49,748 nt of DNA from contig JAGVLN010000032.1 of assembly GCA_020049805.1 (NCBI GenBank), positions 1 to 49,748 on the forward strand, in the 5' to 3' direction. Under the pieces are notes generated by a model, which was not told the DNA's origin, did not search any database, and worked only from the letters and a program-made list of their open reading frames with translations. Positions 1 to 9,711 of this stretch are shown here, piece after piece. Each line of letters starts with the position of its first letter. Positions within the stretch are counted from its first letter, which is position 1. A program made the translations under genes and the position numbers. The stretch comes from Rickettsiales bacterium (GTDB taxonomy: Bacteria > Pseudomonadota > Alphaproteobacteria > Rickettsiales > JABSSG01).

Positions 1-1724
1 ATATTGCTGAAAGAGTTATGGATTCAAATGATTTGGAAAAAGAAAGGGGCATCACCATTTTAGCTAAATGCACTTCTATTACTTTACCTGATATGCGCTT
101 AAATATAGTTGATACACCAGGTCATGCTGATTTTGGTGGAGAAGTAGAACGTGTGTTATCGATGGTTGACAGCGCTTTATTACTAGTAGACGCAGCTGAA
201 GGCCCGATGCCTCAAACAAAATTTGTTCTAAACAAAGCATTAAAACTTGGTCTAAAGCCAATTGTAGTAATTAATAAAGTTGATCGCTCAGATGCTAGGC
301 CAGATGAGGTAGTTAACGAAGTGTTTGATTTATTTGCTGCCTTGGATGCCACAGATGAACAATTAGACTTTCCTGTAGTTTATGCATCCGGAAGAACTGG
401 TTGGGCTAAAACAAGCCTTGAAATTCCATCAGAAAATCTGGAACCATTATTCGAAGTAATCAGATCATACGTACCGTTACCAAATGTTGATCAAAATGCT
501 CCTTTCACCATGTTAGCAACAATCCTTGAATCAGACCCTTATTTAGGTAGGATACTTACTGGCAGAGTATATAGTGGTGTTGCAAAAGTAAATATGCCTG
601 TAAAGGCATTAAATTTAAATGGCGAGACAGTAGAAAATGGTCGTTTATCTAAAATTTACAGCTTCAGAGGTATTGAACGAGTTCCAGTAGAAACAGTTGT
701 TGCTGGTGATATTATTGCTATTGCTGGTCTTTCTGAAGCATCAGTTTCTGATACTATTTGTAGTTCAGAAGTTTCAATAGCTATTAAATCTACGCCGATT
801 GACCCTCCAACAATGGCAATCACCATTAGAGTTAACGACTCTCCTCTTGCTGGTACTGAAGGCACAAAAGTTACTACCCGTATGATTTATGATCGTCTAA
901 TGAAAGAAGCCGAAACCAATGTAGCAATAAAAGTTAAAGAAACTGATGAGAAGGATGCATTTGAGGTAGGTGGTAGAGGAGAACTACAATTAGGTGTGTT
1001 AATAGAAACTATGCGTCGTGAAGGTTTTGAATTATCCGTTTCACGCCCACGAGTATTATTTAAAACAGAAGAAGGAACCGGTAAATTACTTGAACCAATA
1101 GAAGAATTATTTATTGACGTAGATGATGAATATAGCGGTATAGTGGTAGAAAAAATCTCTCAACGCAAAGGTGAGATGGTAGATATGAGACCCTCAGGAG
1201 CAGGAAAAACTAGGATAACTTTCCATGTGCCATCAAGAGGTTTAATTGGCTATCAAAGCGAATTCATGACTGATACACGTGGTACCGGCATACTGAATAG
1301 TATTTTCTATAAATATGCCCCTTCTAAAGGAACTATTGAAGGTAGAAGAAATGGTGTATTAATATCTATGGCCTCAGGAGTAGCAGTTGCTTTCGCTCTG
1401 TGGAATCTAGAGGAAAGAGGGATAATGTTTATTCATCCCCAAACTAAAGTCTATGAAGGTATGATTATTGGTGAGCATAATCGTGATAACGATCTTGAAG
1501 TTAATCCTATAAAAGGTAAACAGCTCTCAAATATGCGCACCACTTCTAAAGATGAAGCAGTAAGGTTAACACCTCCAAAAATTATGACTTTAGAAGAAGC
1601 TATTTCTTATATTGCTGATGACGAATTACTTGAAGTTACGCCTAAAAATATCAGATTACGTAAAAGATTCTTAGATAGCAATGATCGAAAACGTGCTTCT
1701 AGAGCTGCTGAAAAAAGTATTTAA
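1..1724 (+). CDS. typA: Ribosome-associated GTPase TypA/BipA (5' end outside window)
   Basis: This is a translational GTPase of the EF-G/LepA superfamily that binds the 70S ribosome and acts in stress adaptation and 50S assembly. The reading frame is open from the left edge (ATT at 3); the first in-frame ATG at 18 is internal, because the family motif ERVMDSNDLEKERGITI spans it. About 40 N-terminal residues, including the P-loop, lie outside the window. Visible motifs are the switch I RGITI, the switch II DTPGHADFGGEV, the guanine-specificity NKVD, the EF-G-like domain III/V signatures (GRGELQLGVLIETMRREGFE, SRGLIGYQSEFMTDTRGTG) and the conserved BipA C-terminus ending near RLRKRFL. It converges on the gene at 1728 with only 3 nt between stop codons. 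The identification is very secure; the only gap is the missing 5' end. Confidence 0.97.
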   Translation, partial: IAERVMDSNDLEKERGITILAKCTSITLPDMRLNIVDTPGHADFGGEVERVLSMVDSALLLVDAAEGPMPQTKFVLNKALKLGLKPIVVINKVDRSDARPDEVVNEVFDLFAALDATDEQLDFPVVYASGRTGWAKTSLEIPSENLEPLFEVIRSYVPLPNVDQNAPFTMLATILESDPYLGRILTGRVYSGVAKVNMPVKALNLNGETVENGRLSKIYSFRGIERVPVETVVAGDIIAIAGLSEASVSDTICSSEVSIAIKSTPIDPPTMAITIRVNDSPLAGTEGTKVTTRMIYDRLMKEAETNVAIKVKETDEKDAFEVGGRGELQLGVLIETMRREGFELSVSRPRVLFKTEEGTGKLLEPIEELFIDVDDEYSGIVVEKISQRKGEMVDMRPSGAGKTRITFHVPSRGLIGYQSEFMTDTRGTGILNSIFYKYAPSKGTIEGRRNGVLISMASGVAVAFALWNLEERGIMFIHPQTKVYEGMIIGEHNRDNDLEVNPIKGKQLSNMRTTSKDEAVRLTPPKIMTLEEAISYIADDELLEVTPKNIRLRKRFLDSNDRKRASRAAEKSI

Positions 1725-1727
1725 CAA

Positions 1728-2090
1728 TTACTTTTTATCAGTTGAGTGCTTAGAAATAGTTGCTTCTGTTATAGCAGCACCTCTTGCTTCCTCTTCTATA
1801 ATCTCAGTAACATGTTTTTGCAAAAGAGCTTTAGCATATGGATGACTTATAACACTTTGTCTAATGTATCGCAAATTTTCTACTATTGAATAAGCAAGAT
1901 CAATCTGATCTGGTCGTATTTTTTTAGTTGAATCTATAATGTCTTTAAAATTTTTTTCATTAATATCATCATCCTTATTAGGTAATAACAAACATTGCAA
2001 TAACCAAATCCCTTTGCCTCCTAAAGAAACTCTAACCTTAGTTAGAGTTTCTGAAAATTTCTTTATGTCATAATGATAACTCTTAGGCAT
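1728..2090 (-). CDS. Hypothetical protein, 120 aa
   Basis: I do not recognise this protein. It is 120 residues, mostly polar and apparently helical, with no signal peptide or membrane segment and a charged C-terminus (HSTDKK). One short hydrophobic stretch (GIWLLQCLLLP, near residue 30) could be a buried helix. It starts 2 nt after the stop of the upstream 400-aa gene on the same strand, so the two are very probably co-transcribed and may act together. A start at the first ATG is reasonable because the upstream stop is immediately before it. Coding status rests on the long open frame and tight operon spacing, not on homology. Confidence 0.7.
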   Translation of the reverse strand: MPKSYHYDIKKFSETLTKVRVSLGGKGIWLLQCLLLPNKDDDINEKNFKDIIDSTKKIRPDQIDLAYSIVENLRYIRQSVISHPYAKALLQKHVTEIIEEEARGAAITEATISKHSTDKK

Positions 2091-2092
2091 TT

Positions 2093-3295
2093 TTACCTCT
2101 TGAGATGGTTATGTTTTTTATGATGATCAGCCCTATGTTTCGGCGGCATCGGCGTAGAATCAGGTGAAAAAAAAGTAGATTTCACAGCTTCACCAACATA
2201 CTTAAATCCACTATAAAGCAATTTACTACACACGGCTTCTGCCGCTTTTACAGAGCTAATAATTCTATCACCAACATTGACTAATACGAGACCTTCTCTT
2301 GAATGAGCATGATGTTTCGAATTAAGCAATAAAGATCTTGCACGTGTATGCATTGGGTTTTTTGCCCTTTTAGGAGATATTTCTATAACTTCGCTTATTT
2401 CCCCTCGTGCCAATTCCTTATCATACTTATTTCTTTTCTTTAGTAAAACGCTATACGCAATGTTAAAATCCACTAACCATTGAGAAAGAGTCTGATTTAC
2501 TACGCTTGAAGAAACTGTATTAACCTTAGAATCTACTGCTTTTTTTACTTCCTGAGTTGCATCTCGCATTAATCCTTCAACCAACCCGCTTAGTGCTATG
2601 GTTAAAATATATGGAGGTACAGTGGCTAAATTAACTACTTTTTGAATCACCTCTTTACCAATATAACTATAAATTGCATAAAAATAATACGCATTTTCTA
2701 CCATAACCTTAGTAACAGTATGCATTAACGGATTTATTGGTAACAAATCAATGACTCGTGCTAATTCCGCTCCTATTGCTTGCCCAGCTCTCCTAACACC
2801 TGTTAACATTGAAGCTTGCATCGCTTCATTCTTTAAAAATAAATCATTAAGTACACTATCAACTTTTTCAGCAAATTCACTACCCTTTGCAGTAGCAACC
2901 TTCTTAGCTGCCCTCATGTACACTTCATCGTGCAAGTGAGGAAGCAACAACAAAGTCTGTTCTACTCCCCTTTCTCTAAGTAATGTTTCTGTTTTAAGCA
3001 ATTTACTTTCATAATAATCATATACTCTTTGATACTTATCTTCCACTTCAGCAAAAAGATCCTTGTCATATTTAATTACTCTAGATCGAACCTTTTTCTC
3101 TACACTTACTATTATGCTATCATCTAATATGTATTGCTGTAATTTACTACTAGATACTATCAACCCTTCTGTAATACCATCCAATAACACTAACGGAACC
3201 ACACTATAATTAACCAATGTGCGTTTTAACCTATTAAAAGTAGCAACTATTATCGTTGTACTAGCTATTAAATCAATTACGTCCTTCTCTTTCAT
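2093..3295 (-). CDS. Hypothetical protein, 400 aa, with basic His-rich C-terminus
   Basis: This protein matches no family I recognise. The N-terminus (residues 5-50) is moderately hydrophobic, followed by a charged, probably coiled helical region (about 65-110). A second hydrophobic part around 195-250 (ENAYYFYAIYSYIGKEV and LATVPPYILTIALSGLVEGL) could be membrane-associated. The last 20 residues are rich in His, Lys and Arg (ending HHKKHNHLKR). The gene leads a two-gene minus-strand unit with the 120-aa gene. Long helical proteins with a basic tail are common among type IV secretion substrates of Rickettsiales, so an effector role is possible, but this is inference from composition only. Confidence 0.75.
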   Translation of the reverse strand: MKEKDVIDLIASTTIIVATFNRLKRTLVNYSVVPLVLLDGITEGLIVSSSKLQQYILDDSIIVSVEKKVRSRVIKYDKDLFAEVEDKYQRVYDYYESKLLKTETLLRERGVEQTLLLLPHLHDEVYMRAAKKVATAKGSEFAEKVDSVLNDLFLKNEAMQASMLTGVRRAGQAIGAELARVIDLLPINPLMHTVTKVMVENAYYFYAIYSYIGKEVIQKVVNLATVPPYILTIALSGLVEGLMRDATQEVKKAVDSKVNTVSSSVVNQTLSQWLVDFNIAYSVLLKKRNKYDKELARGEISEVIEISPKRAKNPMHTRARSLLLNSKHHAHSREGLVLVNVGDRIISSVKAAEAVCSKLLYSGFKYVGEAVKSTFFSPDSTPMPPKHRADHHKKHNHLKR

Positions 3296-3365
3296 AAAGT
3301 AGTAATAAACTAAGTTTTAATTACTACTAAAATTATAAAGATAATTGCTTAAAAAATGATTAACA

Positions 3366-4100
3366 TTAGTTACTTAAAACACGTGCTAAAGTAAATACAA
3401 ACACCTCTTTGCAACCTCCAGCTTTTAGAACTTTACTACATTCGTTAATAGTGGACCCTGTAGTAATTACGTCATCAATTAAGAAGATGGTTTTATCCTT
3501 AATAAACTTTCGTGTAGTCTTATTAAGGATAAAAGTATTTTTAACATTCTCCTGTCTTTGTAATTTAGTTAAAGTGGTCTGAGGGACGGTATGCTTTACC
3601 TTACATAGAATACTGCTATTAAATTCTATATTTACCAGCTTGCCTATTTCTTTAGCTAATAAAGCTGATTGATTATAAAATCTGCTCATTAATTTACGTC
3701 TATGTAGTGGAACAGGTATTATAATTTCACAAACAGGAAAATTAGAGCTTATAATACGCTTTGCCAAAAAAGCCAAATACTTAGCTAAATATGTGTTATC
3801 GTAATACTTTAGTTTATGTATAATTTTTTTGCTGATATCATTATATTTAAATAAAAATAACGCCCGTTCATAATAAGTATTGTTTTGCTCACAATTTAAG
3901 CAAATTACATTTGGACCAAATTCATATTCAAAAGGTATTCCACATTTTACACAACATGGGTGATTCACAAATTCAACTTTTGGCCAGCATTCAGCACATA
4001 TCATCCCTGGTTCAAGAATAATTTCACTACAAGAAATACATCTAGGAGGGAAAATAATATTTACTACAGTATCTAATATAGTTTTGTAAATTTGAGACAT
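3366..4100 (-). CDS. comF: ComF family phosphoribosyltransferase-like protein
   Basis: ComF proteins combine a zinc-ribbon with a PRTase domain and act in DNA uptake in competent bacteria; in other bacteria the role is unclear. Here residues 21-70 hold four Cys pairs (C21/C24, C35/C38, C50/C53, C67/C70), enough for two zinc sites. The PRPP-binding motif FLIDDVITTGST lies near the C-terminus, and the family motif IPVPLHRRKL is central. At 244 residues it is of normal length and looks intact. It is transcribed away from phbB, with a 126-nt divergent intergenic region. Retention in a reduced genome suggests a useful function, possibly recombination-linked, but no other competence gene is in this window. 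Confidence 0.9.
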   Translation of the reverse strand: MSQIYKTILDTVVNIIFPPRCISCSEIILEPGMICAECWPKVEFVNHPCCVKCGIPFEYEFGPNVICLNCEQNNTYYERALFLFKYNDISKKIIHKLKYYDNTYLAKYLAFLAKRIISSNFPVCEIIIPVPLHRRKLMSRFYNQSALLAKEIGKLVNIEFNSSILCKVKHTVPQTTLTKLQRQENVKNTFILNKTTRKFIKDKTIFLIDDVITTGSTINECSKVLKAGGCKEVFVFTLARVLSN

Positions 4101-4167
4101 TCTATAGCCTTCACTCTATATACTAAAAAATAATTTAAATTTATCTCAACTCCCTACCAATATCAAC

Positions 4168-4196
4168 TTGCAATAGTAAATTCAAAATTTTATCCT
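4168..4196 (+). promoter_or_regulatory. Candidate sigma-70 promoter for phbB-lptF
   Basis: TTGCAA (4168-4173) and TATCCT (4191-4196) are separated by 17 nt and lie about 30 nt upstream of the phbB start, in the divergent comF/phbB intergenic region. The -35 element matches four of six consensus positions and the spacing is ideal, but AT-rich DNA gives many such matches by chance. Confidence 0.35.
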
Positions 4197-4226
4197 TGAT
4201 ATATAAGAACAAAAACAAGGGACAAC

Positions 4227-4964
4227 ATGGCAGAGGATAATTCGAAAAAATTAGCAATAGTTACTGGTGGCACAAGAGGAATAGGCGCTGCTATTGCAAA
4301 ATTACTAAAAGCAAATAATTATGATGTCGTAGCAAATTATTCTTCAAATGACGAAACGGCAAAAAACTTTCACGATCAAACTGGCATTCCCACATTCAAA
4401 TGGGATGTAGCAAATTATGATGAATGTTTGCATAACGTACAAAAAATTGAACAGAATTTTAACAAATATGTGAGTATTTTGATTAATAATGCTGGTATTA
4501 TTCGCGATGCAATGCTACATAAAAGTACTAAACAACAATGGGAAGAAGTGATTAATACTAACCTTGCATCTTGCTATAATATGTCATATGCCGTCATAAA
4601 ACAAATGCGGGATAACAATTTTGGTCGTATAGTAAGTATAAGCTCAATTAATGGTCAGACTGGTCAATTAGGACAAACAAATTATGCTGCAGCCAAAGCC
4701 GGAATAATAGGATTTTCCAAAGCTCTAGCTCTTGAAAGCGCAATTAAGGGAATAACTGTAAATGTTATAGCTCCAGGTTATACCGATACAGACATGACCA
4801 ACAAGGTTGAGCCAACAGTGCTTGAATCTATAATCCAAAAAATTCCTGTAAAAAGATTGGGTTCCCCAGAAGAAATAGCTCGAGGCGCTTTATTTTTAGT
4901 GGCAGATGATGCAAGCTTTATTACCGGCCAAGTTATTTCTATTAACGGTGGCCAATATATGTAA
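4227..4964 (+). CDS. phbB: Acetoacetyl-CoA reductase (PhaB/PhbB type SDR)
   Basis: This is a short-chain dehydrogenase that reduces acetoacetyl-CoA to (R)-3-hydroxybutyryl-CoA with NADPH, the step before polyhydroxybutyrate synthase. The sequence shows the Rossmann motif TGGTRGIG (13-20), NNAG (87-90), N112, and the catalytic S140, Y153 and K157. The stretch around SSINGQTGQLGQTNYAAAK and the C-terminal ending NGGQYM are more typical of PhaB than of FabG, which is the main alternative. A purine-rich AAGGGA lies shortly before the ATG. The length of 245 aa is normal. lptF follows after 4 nt, so the two are probably co-transcribed although functionally unrelated. No PHB synthase or thiolase is visible nearby. 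Confidence 0.88.
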   Translation: MAEDNSKKLAIVTGGTRGIGAAIAKLLKANNYDVVANYSSNDETAKNFHDQTGIPTFKWDVANYDECLHNVQKIEQNFNKYVSILINNAGIIRDAMLHKSTKQQWEEVINTNLASCYNMSYAVIKQMRDNNFGRIVSISSINGQTGQLGQTNYAAAKAGIIGFSKALALESAIKGITVNVIAPGYTDTDMTNKVEPTVLESIIQKIPVKRLGSPEEIARGALFLVADDASFITGQVISINGGQYM

Positions 4965-4968
4965 AATA

Positions 4969-6108
4969 ATGATTTATAAAAGATATTTATTCAATCAAGT
5001 AGCACAAATATTTGGAGTAACAATTTTTGTAATGACCTCAATTGTTATTTTGGGTCAATTTTTGAAATTGATTAATCAATACATTAGTAAAGGGTTGGAT
5101 ATAAGCAATATTTTATTGCTTCTTGTTTTGGTCTTACCTTCACTTTTAGTATATGTTGCCCCTATAGGAATATTCTGTGCAATTTTTTTTGTATATCACA
5201 AATTGATAATTGATAATGAGTTAATCGTATTAGAAGCTGTAGGCATAAGCAAAATTCGACTAGCAATACCTACGATGATCCTTGCTGTTATTATTACATT
5301 AGTAAGCTATACTGCAACCATTTTTCTCATACCGTATTTTAAAAGAGAATTGCATACTCAACAAAGGTTACTACGCGAAAATTTTATTTCTTCAATGTTA
5401 GAAGAAAAAGTCTTCAACACTCTATCCAAAGACCTAGTTATTTATATAGACGAACAAAAATCAGATGGAAATTTGCATGGTACAATAATTTATGATCAAC
5501 GCGACAAAGCTGTGCCAACTATTATTATTGCGCAAACCGCTAAATTGATACCAAACTCGGATTCATTATTAATTGAATTATACCATGGCAGCAGACAACA
5601 TTTAAATAATAATGGTCAATTAGAAACTCTGTTTTTTGATTCTTTTTCCTTAATCATTGATTATCAAAAAATGAGCGAAGTTGAACATCATTACACACCT
5701 GATGAATTATATATTAATGAACTATTCTTTAAGCCTACAGATGATCAAATATTAAAAAATACTATGCGTTACGAAATCCATAATCGACTTTCATGGCCTC
5801 TGTTGAATTTAGCAATGGCTGGAATTGCTGTAAGCACCATTTTATCTATCAGCTATAACCGTCATTGGAAATACAAAAGAGCAATAATAGGCGTAACTGC
5901 TGCTATTGTTTTAATTTTGCTAAATTTCATTTTTATCAGCAAATCTGAAAAAAGTTTGATTTTTACTATATTGCTTTATTTAAATTTAATATCAGCAACT
6001 GCACTTAGTTATTACGTGCTTAAGCAACATTCCAGCAATTTAGAAGTGATACCTCCCAAAATCAATAACTCTCTAAAGAAATTGAGTAAATTAATTTACT
6101 CAAAGTAA
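4969..6108 (+). CDS. lptF: LPS export permease LptF (YjgP/YjgQ family)
   Basis: LptF and LptG form the inner-membrane part of the LptB2FG ABC transporter that extracts LPS and drives it across the periplasm. This 380-aa protein has the family layout: the N-terminal MIYKRYLFNQ start, TM segments around residues 10-40, 45-80 and 100-125, a periplasmic beta-jellyroll region (roughly 140-270), and three C-terminal TM segments (about 295-370). The ATG at 4969, 4 nt after the phbB stop, fits family N-termini; an in-frame ATG at 4906 would only add residues read through phbB. LptF rather than LptG is favoured by its N-terminal sequence and by the lack of an adjacent partner, but this is not certain. 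Confidence 0.85.
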   Translation: MIYKRYLFNQVAQIFGVTIFVMTSIVILGQFLKLINQYISKGLDISNILLLLVLVLPSLLVYVAPIGIFCAIFFVYHKLIIDNELIVLEAVGISKIRLAIPTMILAVIITLVSYTATIFLIPYFKRELHTQQRLLRENFISSMLEEKVFNTLSKDLVIYIDEQKSDGNLHGTIIYDQRDKAVPTIIIAQTAKLIPNSDSLLIELYHGSRQHLNNNGQLETLFFDSFSLIIDYQKMSEVEHHYTPDELYINELFFKPTDDQILKNTMRYEIHNRLSWPLLNLAMAGIAVSTILSISYNRHWKYKRAIIGVTAAIVLILLNFIFISKSEKSLIFTILLYLNLISATALSYYVLKQHSSNLEVIPPKINNSLKKLSKLIYSK

Positions 6109-6348
6109 TAGGAAATGTTATCTAATCATTAGCAACCAGTTCATACTATTTTATCACTAGCGTAATTTGTAAAATCTGGTAATGGCAAAATTTATAAATT
6201 TTATCAATTAATACTTAGCATTTGATTCCAGTTACCCTTTCAAAATAATTAATATTACTGCTTGCAAATTGATAAAAAAAATGTATTGTCTATCTTTACA
6301 TGATATAAATTCAAACAATAATAAGCTTGATACGGAGTATGGAAGAAT

Positions 6349-6699
6349 ATGGCATTTTATGAGTCGACCTTTATTGTAAGACAAGATACATCTGTGCCTG
6401 ATGTAAATAAAATCACTGAAACTCTTAGCAATGTTATCACCGAAAATGGTGGTAAGGTGCTAAAAACTGAATATTGGGGATTAAAAAACTTAGCATATAT
6501 AATCAAAAAAAACCGTAAAGGCCATTACGTAATGTTTGTATTAGATGCGCCTGATAAAGCAGTAAAAGAAATGGAAAGACGCATAAAATTATCTGAAGAT
6601 ATTATTCGCAATCTCACCATCAGAATCAAATCCTTTGATGGTAAAGACTCAATAATGCTAGCTTCCACAGATGAAGATAAACCGGAGGAAATATTATAA
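6349..6699 (+). CDS. rpsF: 30S ribosomal protein S6
   Basis: S6 binds 16S rRNA together with S18 in the platform of the 30S subunit. The protein begins [13 protein letters not shown], contains the conserved [19 protein letters not shown] segment and ends with the usual acidic tail. It is 116 aa, normal for the family. A purine-rich GGAAG lies just upstream of the start. It leads the rpsF-rpsR-rplI operon and overlaps rpsR by one base. The 240-nt upstream region is AT-rich; a TTGATA/TATCTT pair (6269-6274 and 6291-6296, 16-nt spacing) is a possible promoter, but I cannot single one out. Confidence 0.97.
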   Translation: MAFYESTFIVRQDTSVPDVNKITETLSNVITENGGKVLKTEYWGLKNLAYIIKKNRKGHYVMFVLDAPDKAVKEMERRIKLSEDIIRNLTIRIKSFDGKDSIMLASTDEDKPEEIL

Positions 6700-6983
6700 T
6701 GTTAGAGTCACAAGAAAATAAAGGGCCTGCTATCAGCTCATTATATGAAAATGCACATAAGAAACTTTTCTTTAAACGTGAAAGATTTTGTCCATTATCA
6801 GGACCAACTGCACCGGTTATAGATTACAAAAATGTTGCATTGCTTTCCCGTTATATCTCTGAACGTGGTAGAGTCTTACCTAGTAGGATTACCTCTATAT
6901 CAGCTAAAAAGCAGCGCGAATTAAGGGCCGCTATAAAAAGAGCTAGAATTATAGCATTACTCCCATTTGTTAAACAAAGTTAA
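6699..6983 (+). CDS. rpsR: 30S ribosomal protein S18
   Basis: S18 pairs with S6 in the 30S platform. The family core is clear: [20 protein letters not shown], then [30 protein letters not shown], ending in a basic helix. The 94-aa length is typical for alphaproteobacteria. The start codon overlaps the rpsF stop (TAATG) and is preceded by a strong CGGAGG inside the rpsF 3' end, which supports translational coupling of the S6/S18 pair. Confidence 0.97.
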   Translation: MLESQENKGPAISSLYENAHKKLFFKRERFCPLSGPTAPVIDYKNVALLSRYISERGRVLPSRITSISAKKQRELRAAIKRARIIALLPFVKQS

Positions 6984-7000
6984 TTTGAACGAGGATAAAA

Positions 7001-7450
7001 ATGGAAGTAATTTTAATCGAACGTAGCAAATTAGGAAACATTGGCGAAATTATTGATGTTAAACCAGGTTTTGCTCGTAATTATTTAATCCCACAAAAGA
7101 AAGCTTTAAGGGCTACTGAAGAAAATAAAGTTGTCTTTGAACAAAGAAAAGCTGAAATCGAAAAAGACGTAGCTTCTAAAACAAAAGAAGCTCAAATGAT
7201 CTTTGATAAAGTTAATAATATAACTGTGACCTTAACCAGACAAGCAGCGGAAGATGGCAGGTTATATGGCTCAGTTGCTACTAATGACATCGCAAAAGCT
7301 ATAAATGAACAAACTGAGATAGCTTTACATAGATCTACAATTGAACTCAATCCAATAAAATATATTGGAGAATATACTGTTAAAGTTCATATTTTTGCAG
7401 AGATAGTTGCTGAAGTAAAACTTTCAGTAATAAGAAATACTGAGGATTAA
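7001..7450 (+). CDS. rplI: 50S ribosomal protein L9
   Basis: L9 is an elongated protein that binds 23S rRNA and affects reading-frame maintenance. The N-terminal domain begins MEVILIERSKLGNIGEIIDVKPGFARNYLIP, followed by the long connecting helix (about residues 41-75) and the C-terminal RNA-binding domain with DGRLYGSV. The length of 149 aa is normal. A GAGGA lies before the ATG, 17 nt after rpsR. It is the last gene of the ribosomal operon, which ends at the hairpin at 7513-7542. Confidence 0.97.
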   Translation: MEVILIERSKLGNIGEIIDVKPGFARNYLIPQKKALRATEENKVVFEQRKAEIEKDVASKTKEAQMIFDKVNNITVTLTRQAAEDGRLYGSVATNDIAKAINEQTEIALHRSTIELNPIKYIGEYTVKVHIFAEIVAEVKLSVIRNTED

Positions 7451-7512
7451 TCCTAAATCTTTCTTTCAGATTTTAATAAATCGAGATCATATCATTTAGA
7501 CTTCAATTAATA

Positions 7513-7542
7513 AAAAAGGAGGGAATATAATCCCTCCTTTTT
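7513..7542. terminator. Bidirectional intrinsic terminator between rplI and groEL
   Basis: A 12-bp perfect stem (7513-7524 with 7531-7542) encloses a 6-nt loop. The core is GGAGGGA/TCCCTCC, flanked by an A-tract on one side and a T-tract on the other. Because both flanks are homopolymeric, the hairpin can terminate rplI transcription on the plus strand and groEL transcription on the minus strand. It sits between the two convergent stop codons, as expected. Confidence 0.9.
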
Positions 7543-7563
7543 GCATTTATATTGTTGAGTGGA

Positions 7564-9252
<1,689 letters not shown>

Positions 9253-9255
9253 TCA

Positions 9256-9540
9256 TTAGACTATAGCTAAAATATCTGATTCTTTTACAATTAAAAGATC
9301 TTTACCGTTAATTTTGACTTCAGTACCAGCCCATTTGCCAAACAACACCTTATCTCCAACTTTAACTGTTAATGGTCTTTTTTTACCAGCTTCGTCAATA
9401 GCACCTTCTCCAACTGCAATTACGGTACCTTTAGTTGGTTTTTCTTTTGCTGTATCCGGAATAATAATTCCGCCAGGTGTTTTTTCTTCTTGCGGCATCA
9501 ATTCTATTGCTACACGATCATGTAAAGGTCTAAAACTCAT
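9256..9540 (-). CDS. groES: Co-chaperonin GroES (Hsp10)
   Basis: GroES caps the GroEL cavity. The 94-aa protein starts [14 protein letters not shown], contains the mobile loop [18 protein letters not shown] and ends with the conserved [13 protein letters not shown]. An AAGGAG lies upstream of the start. It is the first gene of the groES-groEL operon; the upstream region carries a heat-shock-type promoter and no CIRCE element was seen. Confidence 0.98.
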   Translation of the reverse strand: MSFRPLHDRVAIELMPQEEKTPGGIIIPDTAKEKPTKGTVIAVGEGAIDEAGKKRPLTVKVGDKVLFGKWAGTEVKINGKDLLIVKESDILAIV

Positions 9541-9620
9541 TGAAGAACTCCTTAATTAATTGTTATATATTAAGACTGCACACAAATATTATGCAGACTT
9601 ATAAAATTTCCACTCCCACC

Positions 9621-9648
9621 ATATAGGTATAAACTATAACATTTCAAG
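9621..9648 (-). promoter_or_regulatory. RpoH (sigma-32) type promoter of groESL
   Basis: Read on the minus strand, CTTGAA (9643-9648) is followed after 15 nt by CCTATAT (9621-9627), about 80 nt upstream of the groES start. This closely resembles the alphaproteobacterial sigma-32 consensus (CTTGAA, then C-C-T/C-A-T-A/N-T). A CIRCE inverted repeat, the HrcA-type alternative, was looked for in the same region and is absent. Confidence 0.7.
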
Positions 9649-9711
9649 TAGTAATTAACATTTTTTTAGATTATTTATATTATATTTACTAATTAATTTA
9701 AGGTATAATTT

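Noticed and set aside
4906-4968. Upstream ATG for lptF inside phbB
   Set aside because: It would only add residues from phbB-overlapping sequence; family members start at MIYKRYL-like.
6188-6203. 16-nt AT-only palindrome upstream of rpsF
   Set aside because: Composed only of A and T and likely by chance in this composition.
9541-9711. CIRCE/HrcA operator for groESL
   Set aside because: No TTAGCACTC-N9-GAGTGCTAA type repeat is present; an RpoH-like site is.
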